Source: Nocardioides luteus
Lineage (GTDB): Bacteria; Actinomycetota; Actinomycetes; Propionibacteriales; Nocardioidaceae
Direction: 5' to 3'
DNA: 34,170 nucleotides
Assembly (NCBI RefSeq): GCF_014648595.1
Contig: NZ_BMRK01000011.1
Coordinates: forward strand, 1 to 34,170
The position numbers and the translations under genes were made by a program. Positions 15,202 to 24,225 of the stretch are shown here, in pieces (positions within the stretch are counted from its first letter, which is position 1; each line of letters opens with the position of its first letter). A model generated the notes under the pieces. That model did not search any database, was not told where the DNA came from, and worked only from the letters and a program-made list of their open reading frames with translations.

Positions 15202-17636
15202 CCGATCCTGCCAACTCCTCGCCCGGCGACCCTGCGGGCGGACAGGGCTCGGATCCCGACCGGACCGTTGTCGGCGGTGAGGGAGCCGAGAGGCCGCAGC
15301 CCCCTTCGTTCGAGCGTCCGACGACGGACGACCCGGACAAGACGACGATCCGGCCGCGGGCCGCTCGGCGCAGTGCTTCTGCCCCTCCGCCACCGCCTCC
15401 GCCTCCGACCCAGGCGCCGACCCAGGTCCCGAATCAGCCCGCGCCGCCCCCTCCACCGCACCCGTCGTCGGCGGGCCAGCCCGCTGCCTCCCCCCAGGGA
15501 GGTGCTCCGGGCATGATCGGGCCCTACCGGTTGGAGCGGCAGGTGGCGTCCAACGACTCGGCGGTCGTCTACCGGGCGATGGACACACGCCTCAACCGGG
15601 CGGTCGCGATCAAGGTGCTCCTCGGACGTGGCGCCCGTGACCCCGAGTTCGTGAGTCGTTTCGACAAGCAGGCCACGCTCATGGCCAAGCTCGAGTCACC
15701 TCACGTCATCGACGTCTACACCAACGGTCGGACCGACGAGGGTGCTCCCTACCTGGTCTCGCAGTACGCGGACGGCGGCGATCTCGGCTCCCTGCTCGAG
15801 GCTCGCGGGAAGCTGCCCGGCCCGCTGGCCGCCGACATCTGTGCCCAGATCGCCGATGGCCTGGCAGCGATCCACTCGCCCGAGGTCGGGGTCGTGCACG
15901 GTGACGTGAAGCCGTCGAACATCCTGCTGCGCGACGGCAACAACCCGCCGTACGCCTACCTCTCCGACTTCGCGGCCGCGCGAGCCGACGACTCCGCGAC
16001 CGCCCGGCCTGGTATCCACTCCGGCGCCTGGGACTATCTGGCCCCCGAGCGCGCGATGGGGGCGGCGCCCAGCCCGGCGAGCGACCTCTACTCGCTCGGG
16101 TGTCTCTTCTACGAGCTGGTCACCGGCGAGGTGCCCTTCACCGGGGCCAACGACGTCGAGACGGCGATGGCGCACAGCTCTCAGCCCATCCCGACGCTGC
16201 CCGGCCGTGGCGACTTCACGCTGCAGGCCAACGACCTGCTCTCCGGACAGGGCGGCCTGCTCACCAAGGACCCCGCCGATCGGACCAGCGATGCACTCCG
16301 GGTGCGCGACCGGTTCGCGGCGATGGCCGACCGCCAGATGGGCTTCTCCTCGGGAGCGGCGGTGACCCTCAAACGCGCCCGCAGCCGGTGGTGGATCGCC
16401 GCGGCGGCGGCTGCGGTGGTGGTCGTCGCCGGTGCAGCGGCCACCGGCATCACGCTGAAGGTCACCGAGAACGACTCGGACAAGCCCAGAGCGCTCGTCA
16501 CCGGAGACTTCGACGGTGACGGCAAGGGCGACCTGGTGTTCGGCAGCGGTCTTGAGGGGCTCAGAGGGAGCTTGGCCTTCGAGCCGCTCGTGCGGTTCAC
16601 GTCCTCGGGCGAGGGCCTGGGGGCGGCCAAGGAGCTCAAGGGCCAGCACGGGATGCTGATGGGTGACATCGACGGCGACGGGATCGAGGACGCCGTCACG
16701 GTGTCCGGGCGGGGGTCCAGGATCACCGTCGACTCCACCAACAAAGATCACAAGAGCGGGTCCATGCAGGTTCCGGTCTCCGGTCGACGTCTGGCTGTCC
16801 TCTGCGACGACTTCAACGGTGACAAGCGTGCCGATGTCGCCGTCGTCTCGGTGGGGAACGGAAAGAAGCTCCCCGCCGATGACAACGAGCTCGCGAAGCT
16901 GAAAGACCTGAAGTACTACTTCACCGTCTCGCTCAGTCAGGAGGACGGAACCTGGTCTGAGGCGAAGGACTGGTTGACGGGCGACTGGTCGGGCATCTTC
17001 AAGGGTGTCTACCTGACGGCAGGTGATGTCAACGGCGACGGTAAGGCTGACATCTCCTTCGGCAGTGGCCCTGAGGAGCCTGGCACCATCGTCGGGCAGA
17101 TGCTGATCTCCACCGGCAAGTCGTTCGAGAAGGTCAACATGCCCGAGGACACGCTGAAGCTCTTCGCTGAGCACAAGAGCGCCCATTCGGCGCTCTTCGC
17201 CGACGTGGACGGCGACGATCGCGATGAGCTGATCGAGTTCCAGGGCAACAAGCAGGGCGACAGCATCGCCGTCTACGACTACGACTCGTCGGCAAAGACC
17301 TTCGTCCAGGCCAGCTCCTGGACCTTGGGCAACCCGATCGATCACCACAGCTACGACAGCGATGTCTGGACCGGGGATCGTCCGATGATCACCGACGTCA
17401 ACGGCGACGGAAATGAGGACCTCGTCTGGGGCCTCCTCCACGAGGGGCCGGACCCGACCGGCCAGCTCGATTACAGGATCGCTTTCGAGGGGACCGCACT
17501 GGTGCTTCTCGGCGGGAAAGACGAGTTCACCGTCGAGAAGTGGAAGATGCCTGATGCCGAAGACATACGAAGCACGGCGCTGAAGCCACTGCGGAACAGC
17601 CTCAACAGCTATGCGACCTCGGGAGCGTTCGAGTAA
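15198..17636 (+). CDS. Receptor pseudokinase-like protein with FG-GAP ectodomain
   Basis: 812 residues. A disordered Pro/Thr-rich N-terminus (1-105) includes PDKTTIR and DRTVVGG, possible phospho-Thr sites. The kinase fold (about 106-375) keeps VAIK Lys139, the catalytic-loop Asp236, K238, N241, D257 and APE 282-284. Its glycine loop reads ASNDSA (117-122) with no glycine, HRD is HGD (234-236) and DFG is DFA (257-259). Activity is therefore doubtful. One membrane helix lies at about 398-420. Six FG-GAP calcium loops follow outside, such as DFDGDGKGD, DIDGDGIED, DVNGDGKAD and DVNGDGNED. Coupled to the kinase at 12955 by an ATGA overlap, it may be an allosteric partner or co-receptor for it. 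A weak atypical kinase is the alternative. Confidence 0.85.
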   Translation: MTDPANSSPGDPAGGQGSDPDRTVVGGEGAERPQPPSFERPTTDDPDKTTIRPRAARRSASAPPPPPPPPTQAPTQVPNQPAPPPPPHPSSAGQPAASPQGGAPGMIGPYRLERQVASNDSAVVYRAMDTRLNRAVAIKVLLGRGARDPEFVSRFDKQATLMAKLESPHVIDVYTNGRTDEGAPYLVSQYADGGDLGSLLEARGKLPGPLAADICAQIADGLAAIHSPEVGVVHGDVKPSNILLRDGNNPPYAYLSDFAAARADDSATARPGIHSGAWDYLAPERAMGAAPSPASDLYSLGCLFYELVTGEVPFTGANDVETAMAHSSQPIPTLPGRGDFTLQANDLLSGQGGLLTKDPADRTSDALRVRDRFAAMADRQMGFSSGAAVTLKRARSRWWIAAAAAAVVVVAGAAATGITLKVTENDSDKPRALVTGDFDGDGKGDLVFGSGLEGLRGSLAFEPLVRFTSSGEGLGAAKELKGQHGMLMGDIDGDGIEDAVTVSGRGSRITVDSTNKDHKSGSMQVPVSGRRLAVLCDDFNGDKRADVAVVSVGNGKKLPADDNELAKLKDLKYYFTVSLSQEDGTWSEAKDWLTGDWSGIFKGVYLTAGDVNGDGKADISFGSGPEEPGTIVGQMLISTGKSFEKVNMPEDTLKLFAEHKSAHSALFADVDGDDRDELIEFQGNKQGDSIAVYDYDSSAKTFVQASSWTLGNPIDHHSYDSDVWTGDRPMITDVNGDGNEDLVWGLLHEGPDPTGQLDYRIAFEGTALVLLGGKDEFTVEKWKMPDAEDIRSTALKPLRNSLNSYATSGAFE

Positions 17637-17671
17637 CGCGACCGTCACACTCTGCAGCGTGGGTGCGACGA

Positions 17672-17713
17672 AGAACGGGCCCGCGATCCTGATCAGGATC
17701 GTGGGCCCGTTCT
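17672..17713. terminator. Bidirectional terminator between convergent operons
   Basis: A 19-bp stem with one G-T pair, 17672-17690 with 17695-17713, and a 4-base loop, lies between the 17636 stop and the eccC stop at 17741. The arms begin AGAACGGGCC, so each strand ends its stem in GTTCT, giving a modest T-bearing tail in both directions. Confidence 0.8.
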
Positions 17714-17740
17714 GTCAGTCGGACGGCCCGGCTCGTTCGA

Positions 17741-20700
17741 TCAGAGCGACGACTCGCTCCACGCCAGCTGGATGACCTCGACCCCACGGTCACGGGTGAC
17801 CAGACGGCCACGACCCGGCAGCGTCGGGACGGGCCGGAGGTTGCCGATGAGCGGGCCCTCGTCCGGGTTGCCGGAGAGCAGCAGGCCCGGCATCGCCAGG
17901 TCGCGCATCGACTGGATGACCGACTCGTAGAGCGCTCGCGACGCACCACCCGAGCGACGGGCGACGATGACGTGCAGGCCGACGTCGCCTGCCTGGGCCA
18001 TCAGAGGCTGCAGCGGCGCGAGGGGCGAGCCCTGCTGGGTCGAGACGAGGTCGTAGTCGTCGACCAGCACGAAGAGCTCCGCGCCGGACCACCACGAGCG
18101 GTTGCGCAGCTCCTCGGGGGTGACGTCCGGGCCCGGGATCCGCTTGGTCAGATAGGCCGCCAGGTCGTTCAGCGTTGGGTTGGCCTGCGTCGCCGAGGTG
18201 AGGTAGCCGACCAGGTAGTCCTCCGGGATCTCGCCGAGCAGCGAGCGCCGATAGTCGACGACTGCGATCTGCGCTTCCTTCGGGGTGTGCGTACGCATGA
18301 TCTCGCGAGCGATGCTGCGCAGCATCGAGGACTTGCCGGACTGGCCGTCGCCGAAGACGAGCAGGTGGGGCTCGGTGTCGGGGTTGAGCCCGACCGGGGC
18401 CAGCTCCTTCTCGTTGACTCCGAGCAGGATCCGCTTGCCGGGCTGCTCCTCGGTGACGCCGGCCTGCTCGCGCACCCGCTCGAGAGTGATCTGCTCGGGC
18501 AGCAGGCGCAGCTTCGGGCCGGCCGGGCCCTGCCAGGCGGCCGAGACCCGAGAGATCAGGTCGTCGACACCGTCGCCGAGCGTGGCGGCGGAGCCGTCGC
18601 CGTCCATCCGAGGCAGCGCGCTGAGGAAGTGGAGCTTCTCCTTCACGATGCCTCGACCCGGACGCCCGGTCGGCACCAGGGCGGCCAGCTTGCGGTCGAG
18701 CTCGGAGTCCATCGGGTCACCCAGTCGCAGCTCGAGCTTGGTGCCGAAGACGTCGCGCATCGACGAGCGGAACTCGGCCCAACGACCCGCCGCGGCGACG
18801 ATGTGGACGCCGAAGGTCAGGCCGCGCGGAGCGATCTCCTGGATGGCGTACTCGAGATCGTCGAAGTCGGCGCGCAGCGTGCCCCAGCCGTCGATGACGA
18901 GGAAGACGTCGCCCCAACCGTCGTCGGCCTGGCCGCGTGCACGTCGTGTCCGGTAGGTCTCGATCGAGTCGATGCCCTGGGCCCGGAAGTAGGCCTCGCG
19001 ACGGTCGATGATGCCGGAGATCTCGGCCAGCACGCGGCGTACGACATCGGGCTCGGAGCGGGTGCCGACACCGGCGACGTGCGGCAGCTTGGCCAGCGGC
19101 GCGAACGTGCCGCCACCGAAGTCGAGGACGAAGAACTGCACCTCGTGAGGCGTCATGGTCAGCGACATCGAGGTGACGATCGTGCGCAGCGTGGTCGACT
19201 TGCCCGTACGCGGCGCACCGATGACCGCGACGTGGCCTGCGGCGCCGCGGAGGTCGACGGTGAGGGTGTCGCGCAGCTGTTCACGCGGCTTGTCCACGAT
19301 GCCGAGCGGCACCACCAGGCCGCCGAGCCGCTTCCAGGACGGCGAGTGCAGGCCGAGCTCGGGCGACGTGGTCAGATCGGGCATCAGCGAGTCGAGCGTG
19401 TCGGGGATGTCGAGCGGCGGCAGCCAGACCTGGTGGGCCGGAGTGCCGTGGCCGGTCATCCGGTCGACCGCGATGTCGAGCATCGACTTCTCGACGCCGT
19501 CCGCGCCGACGACCGGGGCGGCGGGCCGTTCCTCCTCCTCGGCCGGCATCGCCAGCTGCTTCACCTCGGCGATCGAGAACGGGAAGATACCCTGCAGCTT
19601 GCCGCCCTCGTCGCGACGGATCCGGGAGCCCGCGGCCGGCGGCCCCGAGACATACGCAGCCCGGAACCGCTGCATCGAGGTCGGGTCGGGCTTGAGGTAA
19701 CCGAGGCCGGGGATCGCCGGGAGCTCGTAGGCGTCCGGCACACCGAGCACGGTGCGCGACTCCTGCGCGGAGAAGGTGCGCAGACCGACGCGGTAGGAGA
19801 GGTGCGAGTCGAGCCCGCGCAGCCGGCCCTCCTCGAGACGCTGCGAGGCGAGCAGCAGGTGGATGCCGAGGGATCGGCCCAGTCGGCCGATCGCGACGAA
19901 GAGGTCGATGAACTCCGGCTTGGCCGAGAGCATCTCGGAGAACTCGTCGACCACGATGAAGAGCGACGGCAGCGGATCCATCGACGGGTCCTGCGTACGG
20001 GCCTTCTCGTAGTCCTTCAGCGAGGAGAAGTTGCCGGCCTCGCGCAGGAGCTCCTGGCGGCGGGTCATCTCACCGGAGAGCGCGTCCTGCATACGGTCGA
20101 CCAGGGTGAGCTCGCCCTCGAGGTTGGTGATCACCGCGGAGACGTGCGGCATGCCCGCCATCCCGGCGAAGGTCGCACCACCCTTGAAGTCGACCAGCAC
20201 CAGGTTGAGGACCTCCGGCGGGTGGGTGAGCACCAGACCGAGGACGAGGGTGCGGAGGAACTCCGACTTACCGGAACCGGTCGCACCGATGACGAGGCCG
20301 TGCGGCCCCATACCCTGCTGGGCCGACTCCTTGATGTCCATGTAGACCTGCTGGCCGGCCTCGCCGACACCGACGGGCACCCGCAGACGGTCGCGGTTGG
20401 CGCGGGGGCGCCAGGCGACCTCCGGGTCGAAGGAGCGGACGTCGCCCAGACCGAGCAGCGCCATGTAGTCCTTCGGGGCCGCGATCTCGGTGTCCTGCGG
20501 CGTCTCCGCGGCCGCGTCGGAGCCTTCCGGCGCCACGGTGTAGAGCGCGGTCAGGCGGCGGGCGTAGGCCTCGGCGTCGGCCATCGACATCTGGTCGACA
20601 CGGAGGCGCACGGGGTCCATGCGTACGCGGACCTGGTAGCCGGGGACGGTGTTGTTCTCGTCGGGCTCCTCGTCGTCGATCAGGAACCGCACCCGGCTGG

Positions 20701-21772
20701 AGTCGAAGAGCTCGTCCCAGTGGGTCGGCAGGTCGATGACGGTGACGCCCTGGATGCCGTCGTCGGGCAGCACGTGGTTGCCCGGCGGGACCGAGCCGCC
20801 GTCGACGATCACCACGATCTGCGGGGACGGCACGCGGTCGTCGGTGCCCCAGCGGGCCCGCTCGCCGACCTCGGTCGGGAGGAGCGCGCCGAGGTCGTTG
20901 ATGTTGGTGACCACCATCCGGCGCGGGCCGACGGCGTCGACCTCACGGCCGCTCTGCGCGTGCGGGAGCCACTTGACCCAGTCCCACTCGGCCAGGTTGC
21001 GCTCGGAGGTGAGGACCGCGACGACCAGCTGCTCGGGGGAGTGGAACGCGGTCATCCCGCAGATCAGCGCCCGGGCGAGCGAACGGGCCTGGTCCTCGCT
21101 GCCGCAGATCTCCATCTTGTCGAAGCCACGCAGGTTGGTCGCTGCGGGCAGGTCGGGCTGGACGCGGTGCACCGTCAGCAGCCGGTGCAGCGCGCTGGCC
21201 GAGGCCGGGTCGACCTGGTCGATCGGGGTCTGCTGGGGCGGCACCAGCGTCAGCGCGAGCGGCTGGTTGGCGACGCCGTAGCGTACGTCGAGGAAGCGCT
21301 TGTGGGTGTTGGGCCGCTCCCACAGGCGACTGCGCTCCTCGGCGATCGCCGGGAGCGAGGACGGTGCGGGGTAGTGCCAGGTCAGCGCCTTGCGCTGCTG
21401 CTCGCCGGCCCGGCGGGCCGACTGCCGGGCGCCGGCCAGGTAGCGCAGGTAGTCGGTGCGCTGCCCGCCGACCTGCTTCTGCTTCTGCTTCCGCTGACGG
21501 TCGATCTGCACGAAGATGAAGCCGAGGGTCGCGAAGAGGAACATGCCGGCGGCGATGTAGCGCTGGATCGGCGGCGAGCCGCCCTGACCCGACTGCATCG
21601 TGGCGATCAGCACGACCGACCCGAGACCACCGAGCATGGGGATGGCGTTCATCAGGACGCCGCCGACGCCCTCGCCCTCCTCGATGGCCGGCGGTGCGTT
21701 GAGTGCCAGCTCCCCTTCGGGGACCTCCGGCTCCTCGGTGCGGGTACCGCCGGCGGTCGCAGCGATGGTCAC
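17741..21772 (-). CDS. eccC: T7SS ATPase EccC (fused, three FtsK/SpoIIIE domains)
   Basis: 1343 residues on the minus strand, GTG at 21772 with AGGGGG just upstream. Two membrane helices (about 38-60 and 70-90) are followed by three FtsK/SpoIIIE-type ATPase domains. Walker A motifs are GATGSGKS (496-503), GAPRTGKS (852-859) and GDGQSGKS (1141-1148). Matching Walker B strands are LVLVDFKGG with FIVVDEF, FFVLDFGGG, and IAVVDYRRS with VLVDDYD. It is the motor of the ESX membrane complex, binding WXG100 substrates through its last domain and driving export. EccCa and EccCb are one chain, as in ESX-5-type systems. It is transcribed away from the other ecc genes. Confidence 0.97.
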   Translation of the reverse strand: MTIAATAGGTRTEEPEVPEGELALNAPPAIEEGEGVGGVLMNAIPMLGGLGSVVLIATMQSGQGGSPPIQRYIAAGMFLFATLGFIFVQIDRQRKQKQKQVGGQRTDYLRYLAGARQSARRAGEQQRKALTWHYPAPSSLPAIAEERSRLWERPNTHKRFLDVRYGVANQPLALTLVPPQQTPIDQVDPASASALHRLLTVHRVQPDLPAATNLRGFDKMEICGSEDQARSLARALICGMTAFHSPEQLVVAVLTSERNLAEWDWVKWLPHAQSGREVDAVGPRRMVVTNINDLGALLPTEVGERARWGTDDRVPSPQIVVIVDGGSVPPGNHVLPDDGIQGVTVIDLPTHWDELFDSSRVRFLIDDEEPDENNTVPGYQVRVRMDPVRLRVDQMSMADAEAYARRLTALYTVAPEGSDAAAETPQDTEIAAPKDYMALLGLGDVRSFDPEVAWRPRANRDRLRVPVGVGEAGQQVYMDIKESAQQGMGPHGLVIGATGSGKSEFLRTLVLGLVLTHPPEVLNLVLVDFKGGATFAGMAGMPHVSAVITNLEGELTLVDRMQDALSGEMTRRQELLREAGNFSSLKDYEKARTQDPSMDPLPSLFIVVDEFSEMLSAKPEFIDLFVAIGRLGRSLGIHLLLASQRLEEGRLRGLDSHLSYRVGLRTFSAQESRTVLGVPDAYELPAIPGLGYLKPDPTSMQRFRAAYVSGPPAAGSRIRRDEGGKLQGIFPFSIAEVKQLAMPAEEEERPAAPVVGADGVEKSMLDIAVDRMTGHGTPAHQVWLPPLDIPDTLDSLMPDLTTSPELGLHSPSWKRLGGLVVPLGIVDKPREQLRDTLTVDLRGAAGHVAVIGAPRTGKSTTLRTIVTSMSLTMTPHEVQFFVLDFGGGTFAPLAKLPHVAGVGTRSEPDVVRRVLAEISGIIDRREAYFRAQGIDSIETYRTRRARGQADDGWGDVFLVIDGWGTLRADFDDLEYAIQEIAPRGLTFGVHIVAAAGRWAEFRSSMRDVFGTKLELRLGDPMDSELDRKLAALVPTGRPGRGIVKEKLHFLSALPRMDGDGSAATLGDGVDDLISRVSAAWQGPAGPKLRLLPEQITLERVREQAGVTEEQPGKRILLGVNEKELAPVGLNPDTEPHLLVFGDGQSGKSSMLRSIAREIMRTHTPKEAQIAVVDYRRSLLGEIPEDYLVGYLTSATQANPTLNDLAAYLTKRIPGPDVTPEELRNRSWWSGAELFVLVDDYDLVSTQQGSPLAPLQPLMAQAGDVGLHVIVARRSGGASRALYESVIQSMRDLAMPGLLLSGNPDEGPLIGNLRPVPTLPGRGRLVTRDRGVEVIQLAWSESSL

Positions 21773-21949
21773 GTGTCCCCCTGGAACTGTTCAGTACGCC
21801 CGCGGGCCCGGATGCCTCCGCAGGTGGTCAGGATCTTAGAGTGCCCACACCCCGGCTACTACCCTTAACCGTGCCCGTCCGGTAAAACGGGCCGTGGAGC
21901 TTCCGATGTGGAACTCTGTCACAGGGTCTTCACGCATCCGGGAGGTGTC
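21773..21949. promoter_or_regulatory. Divergent promoter region eccC / eccD-like
   Basis: 177 bases. For eccC, TAAGAT (complement of 21833-21838) is a plausible -10, though I see no good -35. For the rightward gene only AT-richer stretches (CCCTTAACC, GGTAAAACGG) stand out. A 6-bp inverted repeat, GCCCGT 21873-21878 with ACGGGC 21887-21892, lies near the centre. Shared control of both transcripts from here is likely. Confidence 0.4.
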
Positions 21950-23329
21950 ATGCCCACTCAGACGGCCGATGCCGTCGAGCCGGCGCTCGCAGCAGGTGGA
22001 CTGGCGGTCACGGTCCATGGCACCGCCGGGGTGGTCGACATCGTCGTCCCGTCCGACGCGCACGCCTCGGACCTGGCTCGGGAGTACGCGACCGCGGTCG
22101 GTCTTCCCGCCGCTCCGGTGCTGCGCGACCGGCGTGGCGAGATCGTCCCGCCGGACGCCTCGCTGGCCTCCCGCGGCATCACCACCGGTGCCCTGCTCGC
22201 CGCCGACTCGCCGCCCACCCAGGCCTACACCCGCCGTGAGGCCGCCGAGACTCCCGCCCCGGAGCCGGTCACCGCGGGCAACTTCTCGTTCTACTGGGTC
22301 GGCCTGGCCACGCTGCTGGCGGTCGCCGCCGCCGGCCTCGGCGTGTACGCCGAGGGCTGGCACCAGCTGACGATCGCCGCCGTGCTCGGCGTCGGTGCCC
22401 TGATCGGCCTCGTCCCCACCGGGCCGTACGCCGCCCGTCGGGCGATCGTCGCGCCGGCCTTCGCCGCCGGCGCAGGCTTCGTGATCACCGTCCAACCGGT
22501 CGCCGAGACGTTGCCGATGGCGGTCGGCGTGGCGGGTCTGACCGGTGCGATCGTGGCGACGATCGCGCGCTCCCTCGTCGACACCGCCGACGCCGCGCTG
22601 AAGATCTGGACCATCGCCGGGGTCGCCGTGTTCGTGGTGACCGCGCTGTGCGCCCTGTTCGGCACCTCGCCGCAGGTGCCGTGGTCGATCCTGTTCGCCG
22701 CCGCTGCCCTCGCGGCCCGGATCGTGCCCTCCTACGCCGTCGACGTCCCCGACTCCTACCTCCTCGACGTCTCCAAGCTGTCGGTGACCGCGTGGTCGGC
22801 GCGGGCGAAGACCGCCTCTGGCAAGACGACCGTCCCGATCGACGAGGTCACCCACGTCGCCGATCGCGGCGCACGCACGCTGGCGGCGGCCTCCTGGGCG
22901 GTCCTGGCCGTGGTCGTGGCCAGCGGTCCGGCCCTGGTGGCGACCGCGACCGCCAACGTCGACCGGGTCGGCGGCTGGGTGATCACCCTGGCGGGCGCCT
23001 TCGTCATCCTGCTCTCGGCACGCAGCTATCGCTACTGGCTGCCCCGCGGCGTGCTCCGGGTCGCCGGGATCATTGCACTGGCGGTCGGGGTCCGGGCCTT
23101 CGTAGGCTGGGCGGCGCCGGAGCTCGTCTCCTGGTTCGGGGTGGGTGTCGTGGTGATCGGTTTCGCCGTCATCATCGCGGCGATCGCGACCGGTCGGGGC
23201 TGGCGCTCGGCGAAGTGGGCGGCTCGGGCCGACTGGGCGGAGTCGCTGTGCGGAGCGATCGTCATCGCCTCGTTCGTGGTCTCGTCCGGGTTCTTCCGGC
23301 ACCTGTGGGAATCAGGTTTCAGCAGCTAG
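21950..23329 (+). CDS. EccD-like T7SS membrane protein (first copy)
   Basis: 459 residues from ATG 21950, which has GGGAGG at 21940-21945. The in-frame ATG at 21908 lacks such a site. Residues about 10-85 form a ubiquitin-like β-grasp domain (LAVTVHGTAGVVDIVVPSD...). A linker follows, then about ten or eleven hydrophobic helices to the C-terminus, the EccD plan. EccD forms the membrane barrel of the ESX complex. A second, more canonical EccD is encoded at 24508, so this locus has two. They may form a heterodimer instead of the usual homodimer. It lies directly upstream of the WXG100 pair and is transcribed from the region shared with eccC. Confidence 0.85.
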   Translation: MPTQTADAVEPALAAGGLAVTVHGTAGVVDIVVPSDAHASDLAREYATAVGLPAAPVLRDRRGEIVPPDASLASRGITTGALLAADSPPTQAYTRREAAETPAPEPVTAGNFSFYWVGLATLLAVAAAGLGVYAEGWHQLTIAAVLGVGALIGLVPTGPYAARRAIVAPAFAAGAGFVITVQPVAETLPMAVGVAGLTGAIVATIARSLVDTADAALKIWTIAGVAVFVVTALCALFGTSPQVPWSILFAAAALAARIVPSYAVDVPDSYLLDVSKLSVTAWSARAKTASGKTTVPIDEVTHVADRGARTLAAASWAVLAVVVASGPALVATATANVDRVGGWVITLAGAFVILLSARSYRYWLPRGVLRVAGIIALAVGVRAFVGWAAPELVSWFGVGVVVIGFAVIIAAIATGRGWRSAKWAARADWAESLCGAIVIASFVVSSGFFRHLWESGFSS

Positions 23330-23484
23330 CCGCCGCGGCCACAAAAAAGTTCAAAGATTCGTGTTTAGAACTCCGGAGACGGGGTATGAACACGGTGTCC
23401 GGACCTCGGGGGAGCCCATGGGAACCGGGCTCCAACAGGTATCTAACCTAGGAAAACCGGTTCCGCCGGTGGAAGGACAGCAGC
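23330..23484 (+). promoter_or_regulatory. Leader and promoter region of the WXG100 pair
   Basis: 155 bases, unusually AT-rich at 23343-23370. TATGAA (23385-23390) and TATCTA (23440-23445) are candidate -10 elements without clear -35 partners. A perfect 7-bp inverted repeat lies at 23411-23417 and 23427-23433, and a 5-bp stem at 23456-23470 just before the GGAAGG ribosome site. Abundant WXG100 proteins usually have their own promoter, which probably lies here. Confidence 0.35.
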
Positions 23485-23820
23485 ATGAGCAGTGAGATGA
23501 AGCAAGGCCAGGCGATCAACACCGCCGTCAACGACATCGCCGAGGCCAAGGGCAAGCTGCAGAGCATCAGCGCGTCGACTGCCAGCGAGGCCAAGGCCGC
23601 CAAGGACAAGGGTTGGCACGGTGCGGGCGGTAACGCGTTCGCCCAGCTCATCCAGACCTGGGAGCAGAAGTCGCGCGACATCACGAACGCCCTCGACGAG
23701 CTCACCAACGGTCTCACCGAGGCTCGCAAGGTCGGTAGCCAGGCCGATGAGGACGTCGCTGCGTCGACTCGCTCGGTCAGCTCCAACATGGACAGCATCT
23801 CGTTCAAGATGGGTGGCTGA
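23485..23820 (+). CDS. WXG100 protein (ESAT-6 family), first of pair
   Basis: 111 residues, ATG with GGAAGG at 23472-23477. A classic helix-turn-helix with the W-x-G turn in KGWHGAGGNAF (residues 42-52). No signal peptide. It is expected to pair with the 97-residue product encoded 50 bases downstream and to be exported through EccC/EccD/EccB. I see no Y-x-x-x-D/E tail signal, and the C-terminus ends KMGG. Confidence 0.92.
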   Translation: MSSEMKQGQAINTAVNDIAEAKGKLQSISASTASEAKAAKDKGWHGAGGNAFAQLIQTWEQKSRDITNALDELTNGLTEARKVGSQADEDVAASTRSVSSNMDSISFKMGG

Positions 23821-23870
23821 CCACCCGGTCAGATCCCGAATTCAAAACCGGACTTTGAAAGGAAACTGAC

Positions 23871-24164
23871 ATGGGTGAAGAGATTGTCGTCAATCACGGA
23901 GACATGGCGAACATCATCGACACGCTCAGCAACGGCGTGAAGAAGATGGACGGGGAGCTCTCCAACCTGGAGAACCGCATCAACAAGCTGAAGTCTGAGT
24001 TCACCGGTGAGGCGGCCAACGCCTACGCCCAGGCTCAGGCCAAGTGGGACCGCGCGGTGGCTGAGATCCAGCAGTCGCTCGCGCAGAGCGCGGCCTTCGT
24101 GGGCCAGTCGCAGCAGGACATGCAGAACGCTGACCGCCGTGGTGCGGCCGGCTTCGGCGGCTGA
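23871..24164 (+). CDS. WXG100 protein (ESAT-6 family), second of pair
   Basis: 97 residues, ATG with GAAAGGAAA upstream. A two-helix WXG100 fold with the turn EFTGEAANAY (residues 43-52), where Phe replaces the Trp of W-x-G. The following A-A-x-A-Y context is typical of the family. Pairing with the 23485 product as the secreted heterodimer is likely from gene order and the complementary turn motifs. A terminator follows 23 bases after the stop, so the pair forms its own transcript end. Confidence 0.92.
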   Translation: MGEEIVVNHGDMANIIDTLSNGVKKMDGELSNLENRINKLKSEFTGEAANAYAQAQAKWDRAVAEIQQSLAQSAAFVGQSQQDMQNADRRGAAGFGG

Positions 24165-24187
24165 GTTCTTCAGCACACGAGCAACAC

Positions 24188-24217
24188 GAGGGGATCGGTG
24201 CACGCACCGGTCCCCTC
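24188..24217 (+). terminator. Terminator of the WXG100 pair
   Basis: A 14-bp stem with one G-T pair, 24188-24201 with 24204-24217, and a very short loop, lies just after the second WXG100 stop. There is no T-run, but the stem is very stable. Confidence 0.65.
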
Positions 24218-24225
24218 GGTGTACG

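Noticed and set aside
15370-15500. Proline-rich repeats in the pseudokinase N-terminus as a possible DNA repeat
   Set aside because: They are codon-level low complexity in a disordered linker, as also in the FHA-ABC protein and DnaX, with no regular unit.
17972-21868. 1298-residue open frame on the plus strand opposite eccC
   Set aside because: It mirrors eccC, whose three Walker A motifs leave no doubt. The plus-strand product is repetitive Arg/Asp/Val/Leu without domains.
21908-21949. Earlier ATG for the first EccD-like protein
   Set aside because: It has no ribosome site, while ATG 21950 has GGGAGG at the right distance.
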